From assembly GCF_932294415.1 (NCBI RefSeq), contig NC_065544.1, forward strand, positions 28,721,210-28,785,209: a stretch of DNA of 64,000 bases, written 5' to 3'. The DNA is from Quercus robur. Lineage: Eukaryota > Streptophyta > Magnoliopsida > Fagales > Fagaceae. The position numbers and the translations under genes were made by a program. Each line of letters begins with the position of its first letter. Positions within the stretch are counted from its first letter, which is position 1. The notes below the pieces were generated by a model. It worked only from the letters and a program-made list of their open reading frames with translations, had not been told where the DNA came from and made no database searches. Positions 47,533 through 60,919 of the stretch are shown here, piece after piece.

Positions 47533-49536
47533 CAGTTCGTTATTGAAATCATCATTCTAAGCTTTTATCACGTTAGACCAAGACCGAGACGATGGCCTCC
47601 TAGATATATTTTTCAAATGGGAAAGTCTTCAAAAATCAATTATTCACAAAATTTGGGAAAATTATAAATTATCTTTTAGGAGTACAATAATATTGTACTT
47701 CAACCTCTTACATAAATAGTAAATATTACCGTAAATTTAATTTATAGAATATACTGTAATGTGAGAATAAGTTATACGGCATTGTACTTTTAAAGTGTTG
47801 TACAATTTTCCAAAAATTTGTTGTGTGTTGTTATTAGACCCATGGTTTAAGTTTGATTTTAATTTTGGTGGGACCATGCGTGTGGGGTGAGAATACATTG
47901 TTGGTATATTTAGGAGGAAACCCGAAACCATTGGAAATATGAGGAATTAAAGTGCGGCTTTCAGTAGGAACAAATAATTCATGTAACAAAGATTGGATGG
48001 AAGATAAAGATGAGATTGTCCCAACCCATAGAATCATTTCTAACAATGTGAGTCATAACTACTAAGTTCCAACGTAGGTTAGCCAAAGAAAAGTGGCTAA
48101 TACTACATTATTCTAGACTTTTTTTTTTTTTTTTGGGATACCATTTATAATAATAAAAAAAAGAGTGGATTGTACTTTGCCACAACTCTGTTTTGTATAT
48201 ATATATACTAATGATTAGAGCTAGACAATGGATATCTAATGAAGGACACCTCAAGTTGATTAAATGATAATTTTCAAACCATAGTAGACTTTGTTAAAAT
48301 CAGCCAAACCATAGGTGAGAGTTAACTCTAGTTAACTCTTTTTTTTTATTTAAATCATTAATTTTTTTTTTTAAATTTAAAAAACTCAAAATTTTCAAAA
48401 CAACATCGTTTTTTAAGGCACTTAATGGCACAATGTGATAAAAAGACTGAATTGATAACAAGTGAAAGTTAAAAGACTGAAAGGAAAGGAAAAAAAAATA
48501 TTTATAAGATTAAATTGAATTTTAGTCAAAATTAGAAGATGTAAATTGTAATTTTGTCGTATCTAATTTGTTGCCACTTCATTATTGGTTCAATTGGTCA
48601 TATTACAAAAATTGCATATTAACACTCTGCTTCTTTTGCTGTAAAATTATATATCTGACATTTTTCCAAAAAAAAAAAAAAAAAAGCACGCAAAATTAAT
48701 CATACTGGTTTTATTCAACTAAATATCATGAAGGAGAATGTTTGGGTTTTCTTTTTGTAGAGAAAATTTTGTGTGTAATGGAATAGGTGTAATTGTAAAG
48801 TCTCTCGTACACCTACCCCCTCACACACTTGTTGCCATACAAGAAAACTCGCATTAGTGTTTGTATAATAGAAAAATGACCACATTTTTGCTAATTAAGT
48901 TCAAAATTTATCCACATCAGGTCATGTAAAGTTGTGTAAAAATAAATTGATATTACAATAACCATATAAATTTACACTAACATTATTCATTTTGCATTCA
49001 ATATTTTTATTATTATTTTTTTTTACATATTTTGAGAATAAAAAAAGAATGGAAGATGGTTGTTGTGTGTAAAAAAAAATAATTAAAAAATAAAAATAAA
49101 TTGATATTTATAATAAAGTATTTTGAAAAGTAAATACATAAGATAGAAAGTGTAAATTAAAATGGACATAAAGTTTTGCAAGAGAATGCTCCCATACACT
49201 TTTACCTTGACCATCTGTCACTGCCAAAGGCCAAAAAGAATGTGATGTAGCGAGCAGAGAGCCAAGTGTGGAACACGACAGCCACCAAGATTGACTCACC
49301 TCAGCTCTCCATGCCTAGTTGCCCAACTACCACGTGGAATGAGCCTCGTAGTTACGTAACCATTTCAAAATGCTTTCAATAATTTCGTTCTTTGGGTCAA
49401 TGCCAATAGCCTCGAACATGTACGTAAGATTCATTTTTTTCTTTTTGATATGACCTATTTTGGCCTTTACCTTTTGGGATTTCTTTGCTGTCACTGACTC
49501 CAAGTCCAAGTTTTGAATCGCAGGAAGTAGAAGATG
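47533..49536. repeat. duplication D, copy D1
   Basis: Starts at GTTATTGAAATCATCATTC just after the broken end of unit C and ends at CGCAGGAAGTAGAAGATG. Partner of 52389-54066, roughly 90-95% alike by eye with many small indels. AT-rich, no gene seen. Confidence 0.85.
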
Positions 49537-50544
49537 TCGATCTGCGAATCTCCACCTTCAAATTCATCACCAGAGTGTATGAAGGTGGGTCAACTTTGTT
49601 ACTGAAGGTGTTGACTAGGATATTTTAGTAGAAGTGAGAGTTTACCGGGAAGTTCATCCGATTACCAACAAAGTCTTGAATTATGCAATTGTTTTTTTCT
49701 TTAATTTGTTGTTACTTTGATTCTAGGATATATCAACCAGCAACTAGTGGAACTTGGTATTTGATTTTGGGTTTTTTTCTTCAATTTGTTGGTACCATTT
49801 GTATTTAATGTTATTTTACAAATTAAAAAAGAAAAAGAAAAAAGTTCAATCAATCTCATCAAGCCCAACACCCCTTTGATGAACAAAACTTTAAATGAAC
49901 ATCAAGATTTGATTGAGAATGCCCAAATCGGTCATGGCACAGCTGAAGATTGAAGTTGAAGATTTGGAATGGATAGTGAGGTTGAAGCGGCCATGGCACT
50001 CTCAGGTTGAATGTGAAGGTGGAGGTGTGTATATTGGCGGTGGCTAGATTTGACTATTGGTGAAGATTTAAAATTGTTTGGTTATATGGTTAATGTGAGA
50101 TTTATTTGGATAAGTGGTGAAATGTATTAGTGGCTTATGAGACCATTCATATTGCTGGCTAGGTGATGATGTGTTTATTTTCATTTGTAATTATTTTATT
50201 ATTGGTCCAATTGGCATTTTTAATACTATTAAAATTTATTATTATTATTTAATTAGCCATGTTAGCTTCATGTGTGACAATTGTGTAATCCGTTAGCCAC
50301 GTGGGCATTTTTCGTTAGTGAGTTAACAGTTTTGACCAAATTGATTGTAAGTTGAAAATAACAAGAACCAAATTGACTACTACCAAAATGGAGGGACCAA
50401 ATTGACTGTTACACCAAAATGTAAGAACCAAAATAGTATTTTCGCCTTTTTTTAATTTAGTGTTTCCCAATTGGCATTTGTTTTGTATTACATTTTTCCT
50501 TTGGTGTATTGGGTTTGAGAATGAGTGTGTCCCTAGCATTACTC
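49537..50544. other. spacer between D1 and F1
   Basis: No gene recognised. At 50330-50440 several copies of ACCAAATTGACT and AGAACCAAA occur, a pattern common at ends of dispersed plant repeats. Confidence 0.5.
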
Positions 50545-50970
50545 CACTTTATGAGGAAACTTTCATTTATTAAATTTAAGTAAAATATTAAATTTTATTT
50601 TTAAAAAAATAGAAATGAGAGAAAATATAAATAATTTAATGATATGGAAGATGTGACTAAATTTAAATGTTGACTAAAAAAAGATGAGAAGAAAAAAAAA
50701 AAAATATATAAGATATAACAATAAGCATCAAATTATTCAAATCATGCTATGTAATAGAATGTTATTATATTCTTATATACTATCTTTAATTCTTTATAAT
50801 GCAATAAGATAACATGTAACAATAAAAAAAAAAAAAAAAAACATAAAACACAAAACTAAATCGTATCAACCCAAAGTAGAGTTCTAAAGAATTCAAAAAA
50901 TTATCAACCTAAAGGAGAGTTGAAAGGAAAAAATTAAAAAAAAAAAAAAAAATCCACCAAAAAATTGAGA
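50545..50970. repeat. duplication F, copy F1
   Basis: AT-rich block with AATATAAATAATTTAATGAT and CCAAAGTAGAGTTCTAAAGA. Pairs with 51945-52360. Confidence 0.7.
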
Positions 50971-51172
50971 GAGAAATAACTTTCTTTCTTTTTTTGTGAG
51001 GGAAAATTATATATAGAATGGAAGAGAGATTGAAAATTTTATATTAAGATGATAAGAATAAAAAGAAATAAAATAAAGGAAGATAAAGGGAAAGAGAAAG
51101 AGTGATATTAATGTAAAGGGTAGTGGGGAGATGAAAGATAAATGAAAGGAAAAATGTTTGACAAAGTATAAA

Positions 51173-51925
51173 TGTAGGGACACGATTCTCAAGCGGCCCA
51201 ACAATGACGTTGGGCTTGCGCATGACGGATCCCTCACAATAACATTTGTAGAGAGTGGGCTTGAAAGGCCAGCGTTGAGTCACAGGGCACTAGTTCAGGC
51301 CGGATTTTAGATGAGCTAAGACAAGAAAAGGTTTTAGTCCGGATATCTAAGCCCATTAACTTTATAAATTGAGGGATTGGGCTCCTCGGATACTGTCCGA
51401 GGAGCACTAGTGTTTTTCTCCGGTTACCCGTCGATGGGTTTTTCGCGGAGGAGCACGTATACTACCCGGGCATTCTCATTCCTGAAGTTTTTTCCAGGAA
51501 GTGGGATGGATCCCCCCTCACTTTGTCACCTTGCGTTTTCTTTTATACTAGCCTACGTTCATTACCCCCCGTCCACGTGTAGGGTCGACTTTCCCAGGAC
51601 AGAGATTTGTCCCATCAGTCTAATCCCGAAATTGTGGGAGATGGTCAATAAAGCCTAAGAATCCGGCTCTGTTAGGTGCGGTGTCATGTCAATGAAGGGT
51701 ATTAAGGACTATTTCCCTGAGATATTTTCTGATCTTTTAAGTTTGCTTGTATTCCACTTTCGTCAATGGGATTCTGGGTCTTCCGAGGACTGAGCGGTCC
51801 TCGGACGTATCTTCGGGCCACTTCGGGCTCGCTATTTTTGGGCTTGGGCCCTGGCCTCCTTCAGTTTGGGGTCTGTGAACTCCCCATAAGTGAGCGGGCC
51901 GAGCCCACAAACTATTGGACCCACA
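51173..51925. mobile_element. solo LTR (753 bp)
   Basis: TGTAGGGACACG..GGACCCACA flanked by a perfect ATAAA target duplication (51168-51172, 51926-51930). GC-rich compared with its surroundings, with several CCTCGG/CCGAGGA motifs. No internal region, so the element was reduced to one LTR by recombination. The family is not certain; size and motifs suit Ty3/gypsy. Confidence 0.8.
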
Positions 51926-51944
51926 ATAAATGTAAAGGAAAATG

Positions 51945-52360
51945 AGTACACTTTTTTTAGGATAATTTTATTTATTTGAATTTAAATAAAATATTATGTG
52001 TTTAATTTCTAAAAAAAAAAGATAATATAAATAATTTAATGATATGGAAGATGTGACTGAATTTAAACGTTGAATAACATAAGATGAGAAGATAGAAAAG
52101 TAAAAATAAAAGATATAACAATAAAAACCAAATTATTTAAATCATGTTATATAATAGAATAATATTATATTTTTATATGCTTTATTTAATTCTTTATAAC
52201 GCAATAAAATAACATTTAACAATCATAGAGAACAAAAAGAAAACAAAAACAATTTAAAAAACAAAACTAAATCGCATTAGCCCAAAGTAGAGTTCTAAAG
52301 AATATAAAAATTTATCAACCTAAAGCCGAGAGATGTGAGAAAAAAAATCCACCAAAAAAT
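51945..52360. repeat. duplication F, copy F2
   Basis: Partner of F1, on the far side of the solo LTR, about 85-90% alike by eye. Confidence 0.7.
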
Positions 52361-52388
52361 AAAGGATTGAATCCCCATGATTCTAAGT

Positions 52389-52636
52389 GTTTGTTATTGA
52401 AATCATCATTCTAAGCTTTTATCACGTTGGACCAGGACTGTGACAATTGCCTTCTAGATATATTTTTCAAATGGGAAAGTCTTCAAAAATCAATTATTCA
52501 CAAAATTTGGGAAAATTATAAAATATCTTAGGAGTACAATAATATTGTACTTCATCCTCTTACATGAATAGTGAGTATTACTGTAAATTTAATTAGTAGA
52601 ATATAGGTGGGGGTGGATGGTACTTTACCACAACTG

Positions 52637-52674
<38 letters not shown>

Positions 52675-54066
52675 AAAACTAATGATAAAAAAAAAAAGAG
52701 TGGATTGTATTTTACCACAACTGTGTTATATATATATATATATATATATAACAAAAACTAATGATAAGAGCTAGACAACAGATATCTAACTAAGTAGGAA
52801 GTACATCTCAAGTTGATTAAGTGATAATTTTCAAACCATAGTAGACTTCGTTAAAATGGGCCAAACTATAGGTGGGTTAACCCCAGTTAACTCTTATCTA
52901 AAAAAAAAAAAAATCACTAATTTTTTTTTAAATTTAAAAAACTCAAAATTTTCAAAACAACATCGTTTTTTAAGGCACTTAATGGCACAATGTGATAAAA
53001 AGACTGAATTGATAACAAGTGAAAGTTAAAAGACTAAAAGGAAAGGGAAAAAAATATTTATAAGATTGAATAGAATTTTAGTCAAAATTAGAAGATGTAA
53101 ATTGTAATTTTGTCTTATTCTAATTTGTTGCCACTTCATTATTGGTTCAATTGGTCATATTACAAAAATTGCATAATAACACTGCTTCTTTTGCTATAAA
53201 ATTATATATCTATCATTTTTCCACACAAAAAAAAAAAAAAAAGCACGCAAAATTAATCATACTAGTTTTATTCAACTAAATATCATGAAGGAGAATGTTT
53301 GGGTTTTCTTTTTGTAGAGAAAATGTTGTGTGTAATGGAATAGGTGTAATTGTAAAGTCTCTCATACACCTACCCCCTCACACACTTGTTGCCATACAAG
53401 AAAACTCACATTGGTGCTTGTATAATAGAAAAATGACCACATTTTAGTTAATTAAGTTCAAAATTTATCCACATCAAGTCATGTAAAGTTGTGTAAAAAT
53501 AAATTGCTGCTATAATAACCGTATAAATTTACACTAACATTATTCATTTTGCATTCAATTTTTTTTCTTTACATATTTAGTAAATAAGAAAAGAATGGAT
53601 GATGGTTGTTGGGTGTGGAAATAAAAATAAATTGATATTTATAATAAAATATTTTGAAAAGTGAATACATAAGATAGAAAATAGACATAAAGTTTTGCAA
53701 GAGAGGCTCTCATACACTTTTACCTTGTCCATCTGTCACTGCCAAAGGACAAAAAGAATGTGCTGTAGCATGCAGAGAGCCAAGTGTGGAATTCGACGGC
53801 CACCAAGATTGACTTACCTCAGCTCTCCATGCCTAGTTGCCCAGCTACTACGTGGAATGAGCCTCGTAGTTACGTGGAAACACACCACAACCATTTCAAA
53901 ATGCTTTCAATAATTTCGTTCTTTGGGTCAATGCCAGTGGCCTTGAACACAACGTAAGATTCATTTTTTCTTTTTGATATGATCTATTTTGGCCTTTACC
54001 TTTTGGGATTTCTTTGCTGTCACTGACTCCAAGTCCAAGTTTTGAATCGCAGGAAGTAGAAGATGG
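52389..54066. repeat. duplication D, copy D2
   Basis: Partner of D1. It ends about 500 bp upstream of the RLK7-like start, so it forms part of that gene's upstream region. It holds two (TA)n runs (about 52632-52668 and 52729-52750), where D1 has one short run. Confidence 0.85.
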
Positions 54067-54564
54067 CTATCCTATACCACGACAAAATAAAAAAGTCAGA
54101 CATAAAGAAATTGAGTAGGAAAAAATTGGATCGGTGAAAGAGCATTCTAACTATAAGGAAATAAATTGGGCTTGTGCATGAATTGGAAATTAAAAATCTA
54201 TCCTGTGGGGGTCGCTGGACCACAGATTGAGGAAGTGTAATAACTAATATGTCATATTCCTTCGGTAATTTTCTCTTCTTTCGGTGCATCCTGCTTCAAA
54301 ATCACGGGACACCCAACAACCTTTTACCGAAACATGCCAACCTTGCCTTGCGTACCAAAATTCTCCTCTCCAACCGCACTCAGAGTCACATGAGAGATGA
54401 AAAACTTCAACTATGTTCAAAATTTCATGCCGCCCTCGTGCTATAATCAACTCTCCTACTTGTCCTAGTATTCTTTGCGTTTCCACATTCCTCTTACTAC
54501 AACACTGACTCATAGACCAAACCAAAATCACCACCACCACCACCTCTTTGGATTCATTCTGGCC

Positions 54565-57500
54565 ATGTTATCCAACCAATTTTTCCAGCTGAGGCCGGTT
54601 TTATTGCTTCTCTTTCTATGCTTTCTCAGCCTGATATCATTCTCCAAATCCAGTGAGCTTAATTCACTTCTTCAATTCAAGTCTGCTGTCCAGAACCCAG
54701 ATACCAATCATGTTTTCAGTTCATGGACACAAGCCTACTCCTTATGCAATTTCACCGGGATTGCATGCAACTCCAATGGACTTGTCAGAGAAATCAATCT
54801 TCCCCAACAAAATCTATATGGGATTCTTCCATTTGATTCAATATGCTCGCTTCAGTCTCTTGAGAAACTCTCTCTGGGGTCCAATTTTTTGTACGGTACC
54901 ATCACTGAGGACTTGAAGAATTGTACTAGTTTGCAATACTTGGACCTGGGTTTGAATAAATTTTCTGGAAAAGTCCCTGACTTGTCTCCTTTGAGCAAAC
55001 TAGAGTTCTTGAATTTGAACAACAGCGGGTTTTCTGGGCCATTTCCATGGAGATCATTGGAAAATCTTACGAGTCTCACTTTCTTAAGCCTTGGTGACAA
55101 TTTCTTTGAACCAAGTACTTTTCCTGTGGAAGTCTTTAAGCTTGAGAAATTGTACTGGCTTTACCTCTCAAACTGCAGCCTTACAGGACCAATTCCAGAA
55201 GGTCTTGGAAACCTTACTCAGCTCATAAATCTTGAGCTTTCTTGTAACCAATTGACTGGTGAAATCCCAGCTGATATTGGAAAACTCAAGAACCTTCTAC
55301 AACTTGAGCTTTACAAAAATTCATTGACAGGGAAACTCCCAGTTGGATTTGGAAATCTTACTAGTCTTGAGAACCTTGATATGAGTCGTAATAACCTCCA
55401 AGGCAGTATTTCTGAGGTGGGATTCTTGACAAACATTGTTTCTTTACAACTCTTTGAGAACCAGTTCACTGGGGAGGTACCTGAAGAGATCGGGGAGTTC
55501 AAGAACCTCAGTAATTTTTCACTCTACAGGAACAAGTTCACTGGTCCTTTACCTCAAAAGCTTGGCTCTTTAGCGGACTTTTTTTACATTGATGTTGCAG
55601 AGAATTTTTTGACGGGTCCTATACCTCCTGATATGTGCAAGAATGGTATAATGATTGCCCTGATTGTGATGCAGAACAAGTTCACTGGTGGAATCCCAGA
55701 AAGCTATGCTAATTGCTTGTCTTTGATACGTGTAAGAGTAAATAACAATTCTCTTTCGGGTGTTGTTCCGGCTGGGATATGGAGCTTGCCGAACTTAACC
55801 ATATTTGATCTTTCTATGAATCAATTTGAAGGTCCTGTGGCATCTAATGTAGGTAATGCTAAATCTCTTGCACAATTATTTCTAAATAACAATCGCTTCT
55901 CTGGTGAATTACCATTGGCAATTTCCGAAGCTTCATCATTAGTATCATTAAAGCTGAGTTCAAATCAATTTTCGGGTCAAATTCCGGAAACAATTGGTAG
56001 ATTGAAGACACTAGGCAATATTTATTTAGATGAAAACATGTTCTCTGGTTATATACCGGACTCATTAGGCTCATGTGTTTCCCTCAGTGAAATAAACCTG
56101 TCTGGCAATAAACTTTCAGGCAACATTCCAGCAAGTCTTGGACATTTGCCTAATCTCAATTCCTTGAACTTGTCCAATAACGAACTTTCTGGTGAAATTC
56201 CTACCAGTTTGTCATCACTGAGATTAACCCTTCTTGACCTATCAAACAATCGGTTGATTGGCCATATTCCCGACTCTCTATCCATCCTAGCCTTCAGTAC
56301 CAGCTTTAATGGAAATCCAGGCTTATGTAGTCAGAATTTAAAGCATTTCCAGCCATGTTCATCAGGGTCCACCAGCACACGGAGCCACCTCGGGACACTG
56401 GTATCCTGTTTAATTGCTGGAGCTGTGATTCTGCTTCTTGTACTAGTGTGTTGCCTATGTGTCAAGCTAAGACATAAAAATCTTGATAGCCCATTGAAGT
56501 CTAATTCTTGGGATATGAAGCCTTATCACATACTTACCTTCACAGAGAAAGAGATCATTGATGGCATCAAAAAGGAGAATCAGATTGGTAAAGGAGGGTC
56601 AGGGAATGTGTACAGGGTTGAATTAACTGATGGTAAAGAAGTTGCTGTAAAGCACATTTGGATATCAGATTCGGGTGACCGGAAAAACTGGCAAAGCAGC
56701 TCAGCTATGCTAACAAAAAGGAATATCCGGTCTGCTGAATTTGAGGCCGAGGTGGCCACATTGAGCTCTGTGAGGCACATCAATGTGGTGAAGCTATACT
56801 GTAGTATCACAAGTGAGGACAGTAATCTTCTGGTATATGAGTACTTGCCCAATGGGAGCTTGTGGGATCGGCTGCACAATTGTAGTAGGAAGATGGAGAT
56901 GGGATGGGAGGTGAGGTATGAGATTGCATTGGGGGCTGCTAGAGGATTGGAGTATCTTCATCATGGGTGTGATAGACCGGTGATACACCGTGATGTGAAA
57001 TCCAGCAATATTTTGCTGGATGGGGATTGGAAGCCAAAGATTGCTGATTTTGGGTTAGCTAAGATTGTGCAGGCTACTGGAGGGGACTGGACCCATGTCA
57101 TTGCTGGGACACTTGGATACATGGCTCCTGGTAAGTTTCTTCTCTCCTTTGTTGCATTCTCCCAATAATCAAAAGAGAATGAAAAAGGAAAACATACAAA
57201 TGCTCATTGCTCAAGAAACAAGCTAATTTTTAAGGGAAAGGTAGTTTTTTTTAAAAGATACTAGTCTCTTAAGCAGTGTGTCCATTTTTCTTTGCCTCTT
57301 TTTCTTGGTGATTAATACCGAAGTCTAGCTAGCTCTTCTATAGTCCTTTACTTTTTTAATTCTTGTATCATGAACTCCTAGTGGCTTGAAAACTTATTTG
57401 GATCAAAGTTAAGATGACTAATAGGATATGAGATTTCCAAAAACACATTAGGTCTAGCATTGGCCAAATTGCTGTTCATATGAAAACTGATTGTTTTTCT

Positions 57501-57941
57501 TCTTATTTTGGTGGTGAAGAATATGCATACACATACAAGGTAAATGAGAAGAGTGATGTCTACAGCTTTGGGGTGGTCCTATTGGAGCTGGTCATGGGAA
57601 AGAGGCCGATTGAGCCTGAGTTTGGAGAAAACAAGGACATAGTCGACTGGGTACGCAGCAAAATCAGTAATAAAGAGAGTGTGCTTGACTTAGTAGACTC
57701 AACCATCTCAGAAGCCCTCAAGGAAGATGCAATCAAAGTGATGAGAATAGCAGTCCACTGCACATCAAAACTTCCAAGTCTAAGGCCCTCCATGAGAATG
57801 GTAGTTCAGATGCTGGAAGAGGCTGAGCCTTGTAAACTTACCGACATTATTGTCAACAAAGAATGCCAAAACAGTTCAAATGAGAGTCTGAAGAATACTG
57901 GCAAGATTGGAGCACTTGAATTTGAAAGTAAAATTTACTGA
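54565..57941 (+). CDS. RLK7-like LRR receptor kinase (subfamily XI)
   Basis: Exons 54565-57130 and 57520-57941 with a 389 bp GT-AG intron (CCTG|GTAAGT to GAAG|AATATG) give 995 residues, the usual size for RLK7/HAIKU2. Order: signal peptide (1-29, L-L-L-L-F-L-C-F-L), LRR N-cap with C-N-F-T-G-I-A-C, about 20 LRRs, membrane span near 608-634, kinase from about 665. Kinase motifs: G-K-G-G-S-G-N-V, V-A-V-K, H-R-D-V-K-S-S-N (RD type), D-F-G, and G-T-L-G-Y-M-A-P-E completed across the splice. The splice site after A-P is typical of this subfamily. Y-K-V-N-E-K-S-D-V-Y-S-F-G and A-E-P-C-K-L point to RLK7, known in Arabidopsis as a receptor for PIP peptides in immunity and stress. An upstream in-frame ATG (54475) would bury the signal peptide behind a His-rich leader, so 54565 is preferred. 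The ligand here is inferred. Confidence 0.9.
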
Positions 57942-58754
57942 CACCCAGGCCTTGGAGCAATGGTCTAGTACATTGGACATCATCTTGTTAGAGTCCAAAT
58001 AGATTTATGAGCTTAAACTAGGTAAGAAAGTCATAGCAAAAAGGGAAATAATCATTTTGATCTCTGCTCGTAAGGGACAGAGGTACATATTTTCATTGTA
58101 TTTTATATGCAATAGTCATCCTCACATTAAGCAAGTTACATCATGAAGGTTTTTTTTTCTGCTTCTACTTTATTCAAAAAATTCATAATTTGTCAACCAG
58201 AATCACTTGCTTGTACAAAATTTGTTTGGCATAAAATTATAGAGTATATAATATAGATTAGATTAATAAAAGACAAAAAGTGGTTATAAGAGAGGCTGGA
58301 GCAATAAGTATCCTATTATCTTGTCCATAGATTCCTCCAACCTACATTGACTTTAATACTTTAATGCAGGGCTTACATATGTTGCTTCCTAATAATTTTT
58401 CTTTTATTATCATGCCAAGAAACCATATTGATTTTTGGTATATATGGGTTTGAACCCTAAATCTCTTATTTAATAACAAAAAACTTTACTAGTTTAATTA
58501 ACTACCCACGATTTCATGAGAACTTAAGACTCACTAAACTAATCCCTTGGGGTTGTTTAAAATAAATAGATAAGCTTTAGTAAATGAATCGAACTCTAGG
58601 ATGTAGTAGTCAAATATAAAATGGACGCTAACAGATACTACAAGCAACATGGAAGACCTTTTTGTAAGCACTAAGCACGAATCTGGTGCATCTTAGCTTT
58701 ATAATGTTGGATATGGTAAATTACTGAATTATATTGCACGCTAACAGTGACTAA
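57942..58754. other. 3' flank of the RLK7-like gene
   Basis: AT-rich, no gene seen. Confidence 0.6.
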
Positions 58755-59066
58755 GTGTGTGTTTGGGTTCGACTTCTGCGTTTCCCTGCTGCGTTTTTTT
58801 TTTTTTTTTTTTTTTCACGCGTTTTGGGTATTGCAGTTACTGTTCAATGAACAGTAACCGCAAATGTTGACTTTCTGCCGTGAACAGTGCATATATGCAC
58901 TGTTCACGGACCCACAAATTTCATTTTTTATCAATTTTTTCATTAAAAATGGGTCCCACAGCACTATTTACACATTTAAAAATTATTTTGCTACAGTGTT
59001 TTCAGTTTTCAGTTTTCAGTTTTCAGTTTTCAGTTTCAGCAAAATAAGTTCTATCCAAACAGACCC
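58755..59066. mobile_element. Tourist-like (PIF/Harbinger) MITE
   Basis: 312 bp with TAA on both sides (58752-58754, 59067-59069). Ends GTGTGTGTTTGGG and CCAAACAGACCC are inverted copies of the Tourist GGG(T)CTGTTTGG pattern. Inside are a poly-T run, a perfect arm pair GTGAACAGTGCATATATGCACTGTTCAC near 58879-58908 and five CAGTTTT units near the right end. Confidence 0.75.
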
Positions 59067-59069
59067 TAA

Positions 59070-59745
59070 AAGCACTACGATGATCCTGGAAATTTTTAGG
59101 GTAATCTGAATGTAAAGAATAAAGATACATATCAGATATGATCCGTGTGCCACCACTCACATGCATTGATTGATTCACAAAACATACAGATGGCTGATTT
59201 TAGGGTGATATGGATAGATTAAAGAAACCTTAAAAATATACAGGCACGCATGTGATATGCTGATACTTGAATAATCATCACCTAATTGTTATTTCTTTTT
59301 TCATTTAGTTTTGTAAATTTTAATTTTCTTAGTACAACTTGGAAATGTCTATGTTGAGGGGGAAAAACACAAAACAGGAAATGTCTACTTTGAATCACCA
59401 CCTAGCTTTTTTTTTTTCATTTCTTTTCTTTTTTTGAAATTTTAATTTTCATAATATAAGGTATTCATGGATTTTGGGAAAAAGAGACATGAACCTAATT
59501 TATTGCCAAAAAGGATACACCAAGAACAATGGAAATTAGAAAGAATCTTTAGGATTGGCTCATATCCCAAAAAAATCAACAATTTGTTTTTTAGAAAAAA
59601 AAAAAAAAAAAAAATCAACAAGTTAATAATGCTAATTGAGTTCTTAACGAGCCTCCTATTTACTAAGAGCCTAATTGATTTTTTTTCCCCCTTTCAATTT
59701 GACAATGTAAGGACCAAATTTGAATCCCTAGCCAATAGATAGATG
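59070..59745. other. spacer
   Basis: AT-rich, no gene seen; poly-A near 59597-59614. Confidence 0.5.
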
Positions 59746-60540
59746 AACTGAGGCCCAAAAAGTCTAAAACAATGAATTTGTAGAGAATAAGTTGGAAAAC
59801 TGGGCTCTAATGAATTAAACAAACACAAAAGTAGATTTAGATGACAAAAAGATGTAAATAAACAAGTTTATAATGAAGAAAATCGTCATCGGCAATGTCC
59901 GATGAGATCTGTTCCTATATATTTCTTTCAGATTTGATTACAAAGTCAGTTCTTGATGTTACAATAATTTTCTCTTTGTTTCTCGATCCCCCTCTCCTGT
60001 TACCTCTTCCTCCTTTTATGCTTCCTTCTCCTCTCATCCTTGCCCTCCACGTGCATGCCAGATGGTTGGTGTTGATACTTGTCCTATCAGCACCTTCCAT
60101 AATTCTTATGTAGTAGCTGTAAGGCTGATAACCACTATTCAGGTATCACCTCCACATTAATGCGGCCAGAGAGTTAGCTGTAGTGCATTTAATGTGGTAG
60201 CAACAGCTTTCCCCTAAGATATTTTGGGACTCTTCCCTATCTGATGTCTTTGTAATGCTTATCCGTACTAATGGAACTTCTTGGAACGTTACTCTGGGCG
60301 ACAGACCACCTCTTCGAACCTCGGCTTTGGCTAGTTGAGGAGGTATTTATCCTCGGCTCACCCTCTTGAGCCATTATGACCAAAACTAACATTTTTGTTT
60401 AATAAAGCAGTCTCTTCTAACCAAGATTTCCCTTCTTTGGACAACTTGAGTCCTCGGCTTGGGCCAAAAGCCCAAAATATAAATAGATAATGAACTCCTG
60501 GACTTAACATCCCTACAGACACAATACAAACTTCTTCCAT
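59746..60540. mobile_element. LTR-like retroelement fragment
   Basis: Less AT-rich than its surroundings, with CCTCGGCTT/CCTCGGCTC motifs, GGGCCAAAAGCCC and a TATAAATA at about 60478, in the style of the solo LTR at 51173. Possible start TGAGGCCC at 59748. No target duplication found, so the ends are uncertain. Confidence 0.4.
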
Positions 60541-60919
60541 ATAAAGGAATTAAGAATTGAATTTATTGAAATAATTTGAAGTAAACTATAGTTCACGGTT
60601 TATGTCGAAAGAAATAATTGTCGTTCATGTAATTGCTAATTAGCTTCTTTTCATATGGGAAAAAATATATAACTACTTTATGATAAGGAAAATTATAGAA
60701 TACTTTAAGATTATCATAAATGCATATTATTCCCTCTATTATGAATTGTATGTCCTACTATGAATATAATTAATAAGACCCACTATTATGGTTTTTTTTT
60801 AGTGAAAAAAAATATGTATTTTTGGTACTCCTGAAGTATTCTATAACTACTTAGAGCCAAATGACACCAAAAAAGGTACAAGCCATTCTCTAAAATGGAC
60901 AAAATTATATCTATCCAAC

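Noticed and set aside
54244-54543. 99-codon minus-strand frame before the RLK7-like gene
   Set aside because: No motif, and it overlaps the probable promoter and leader of the kinase gene.
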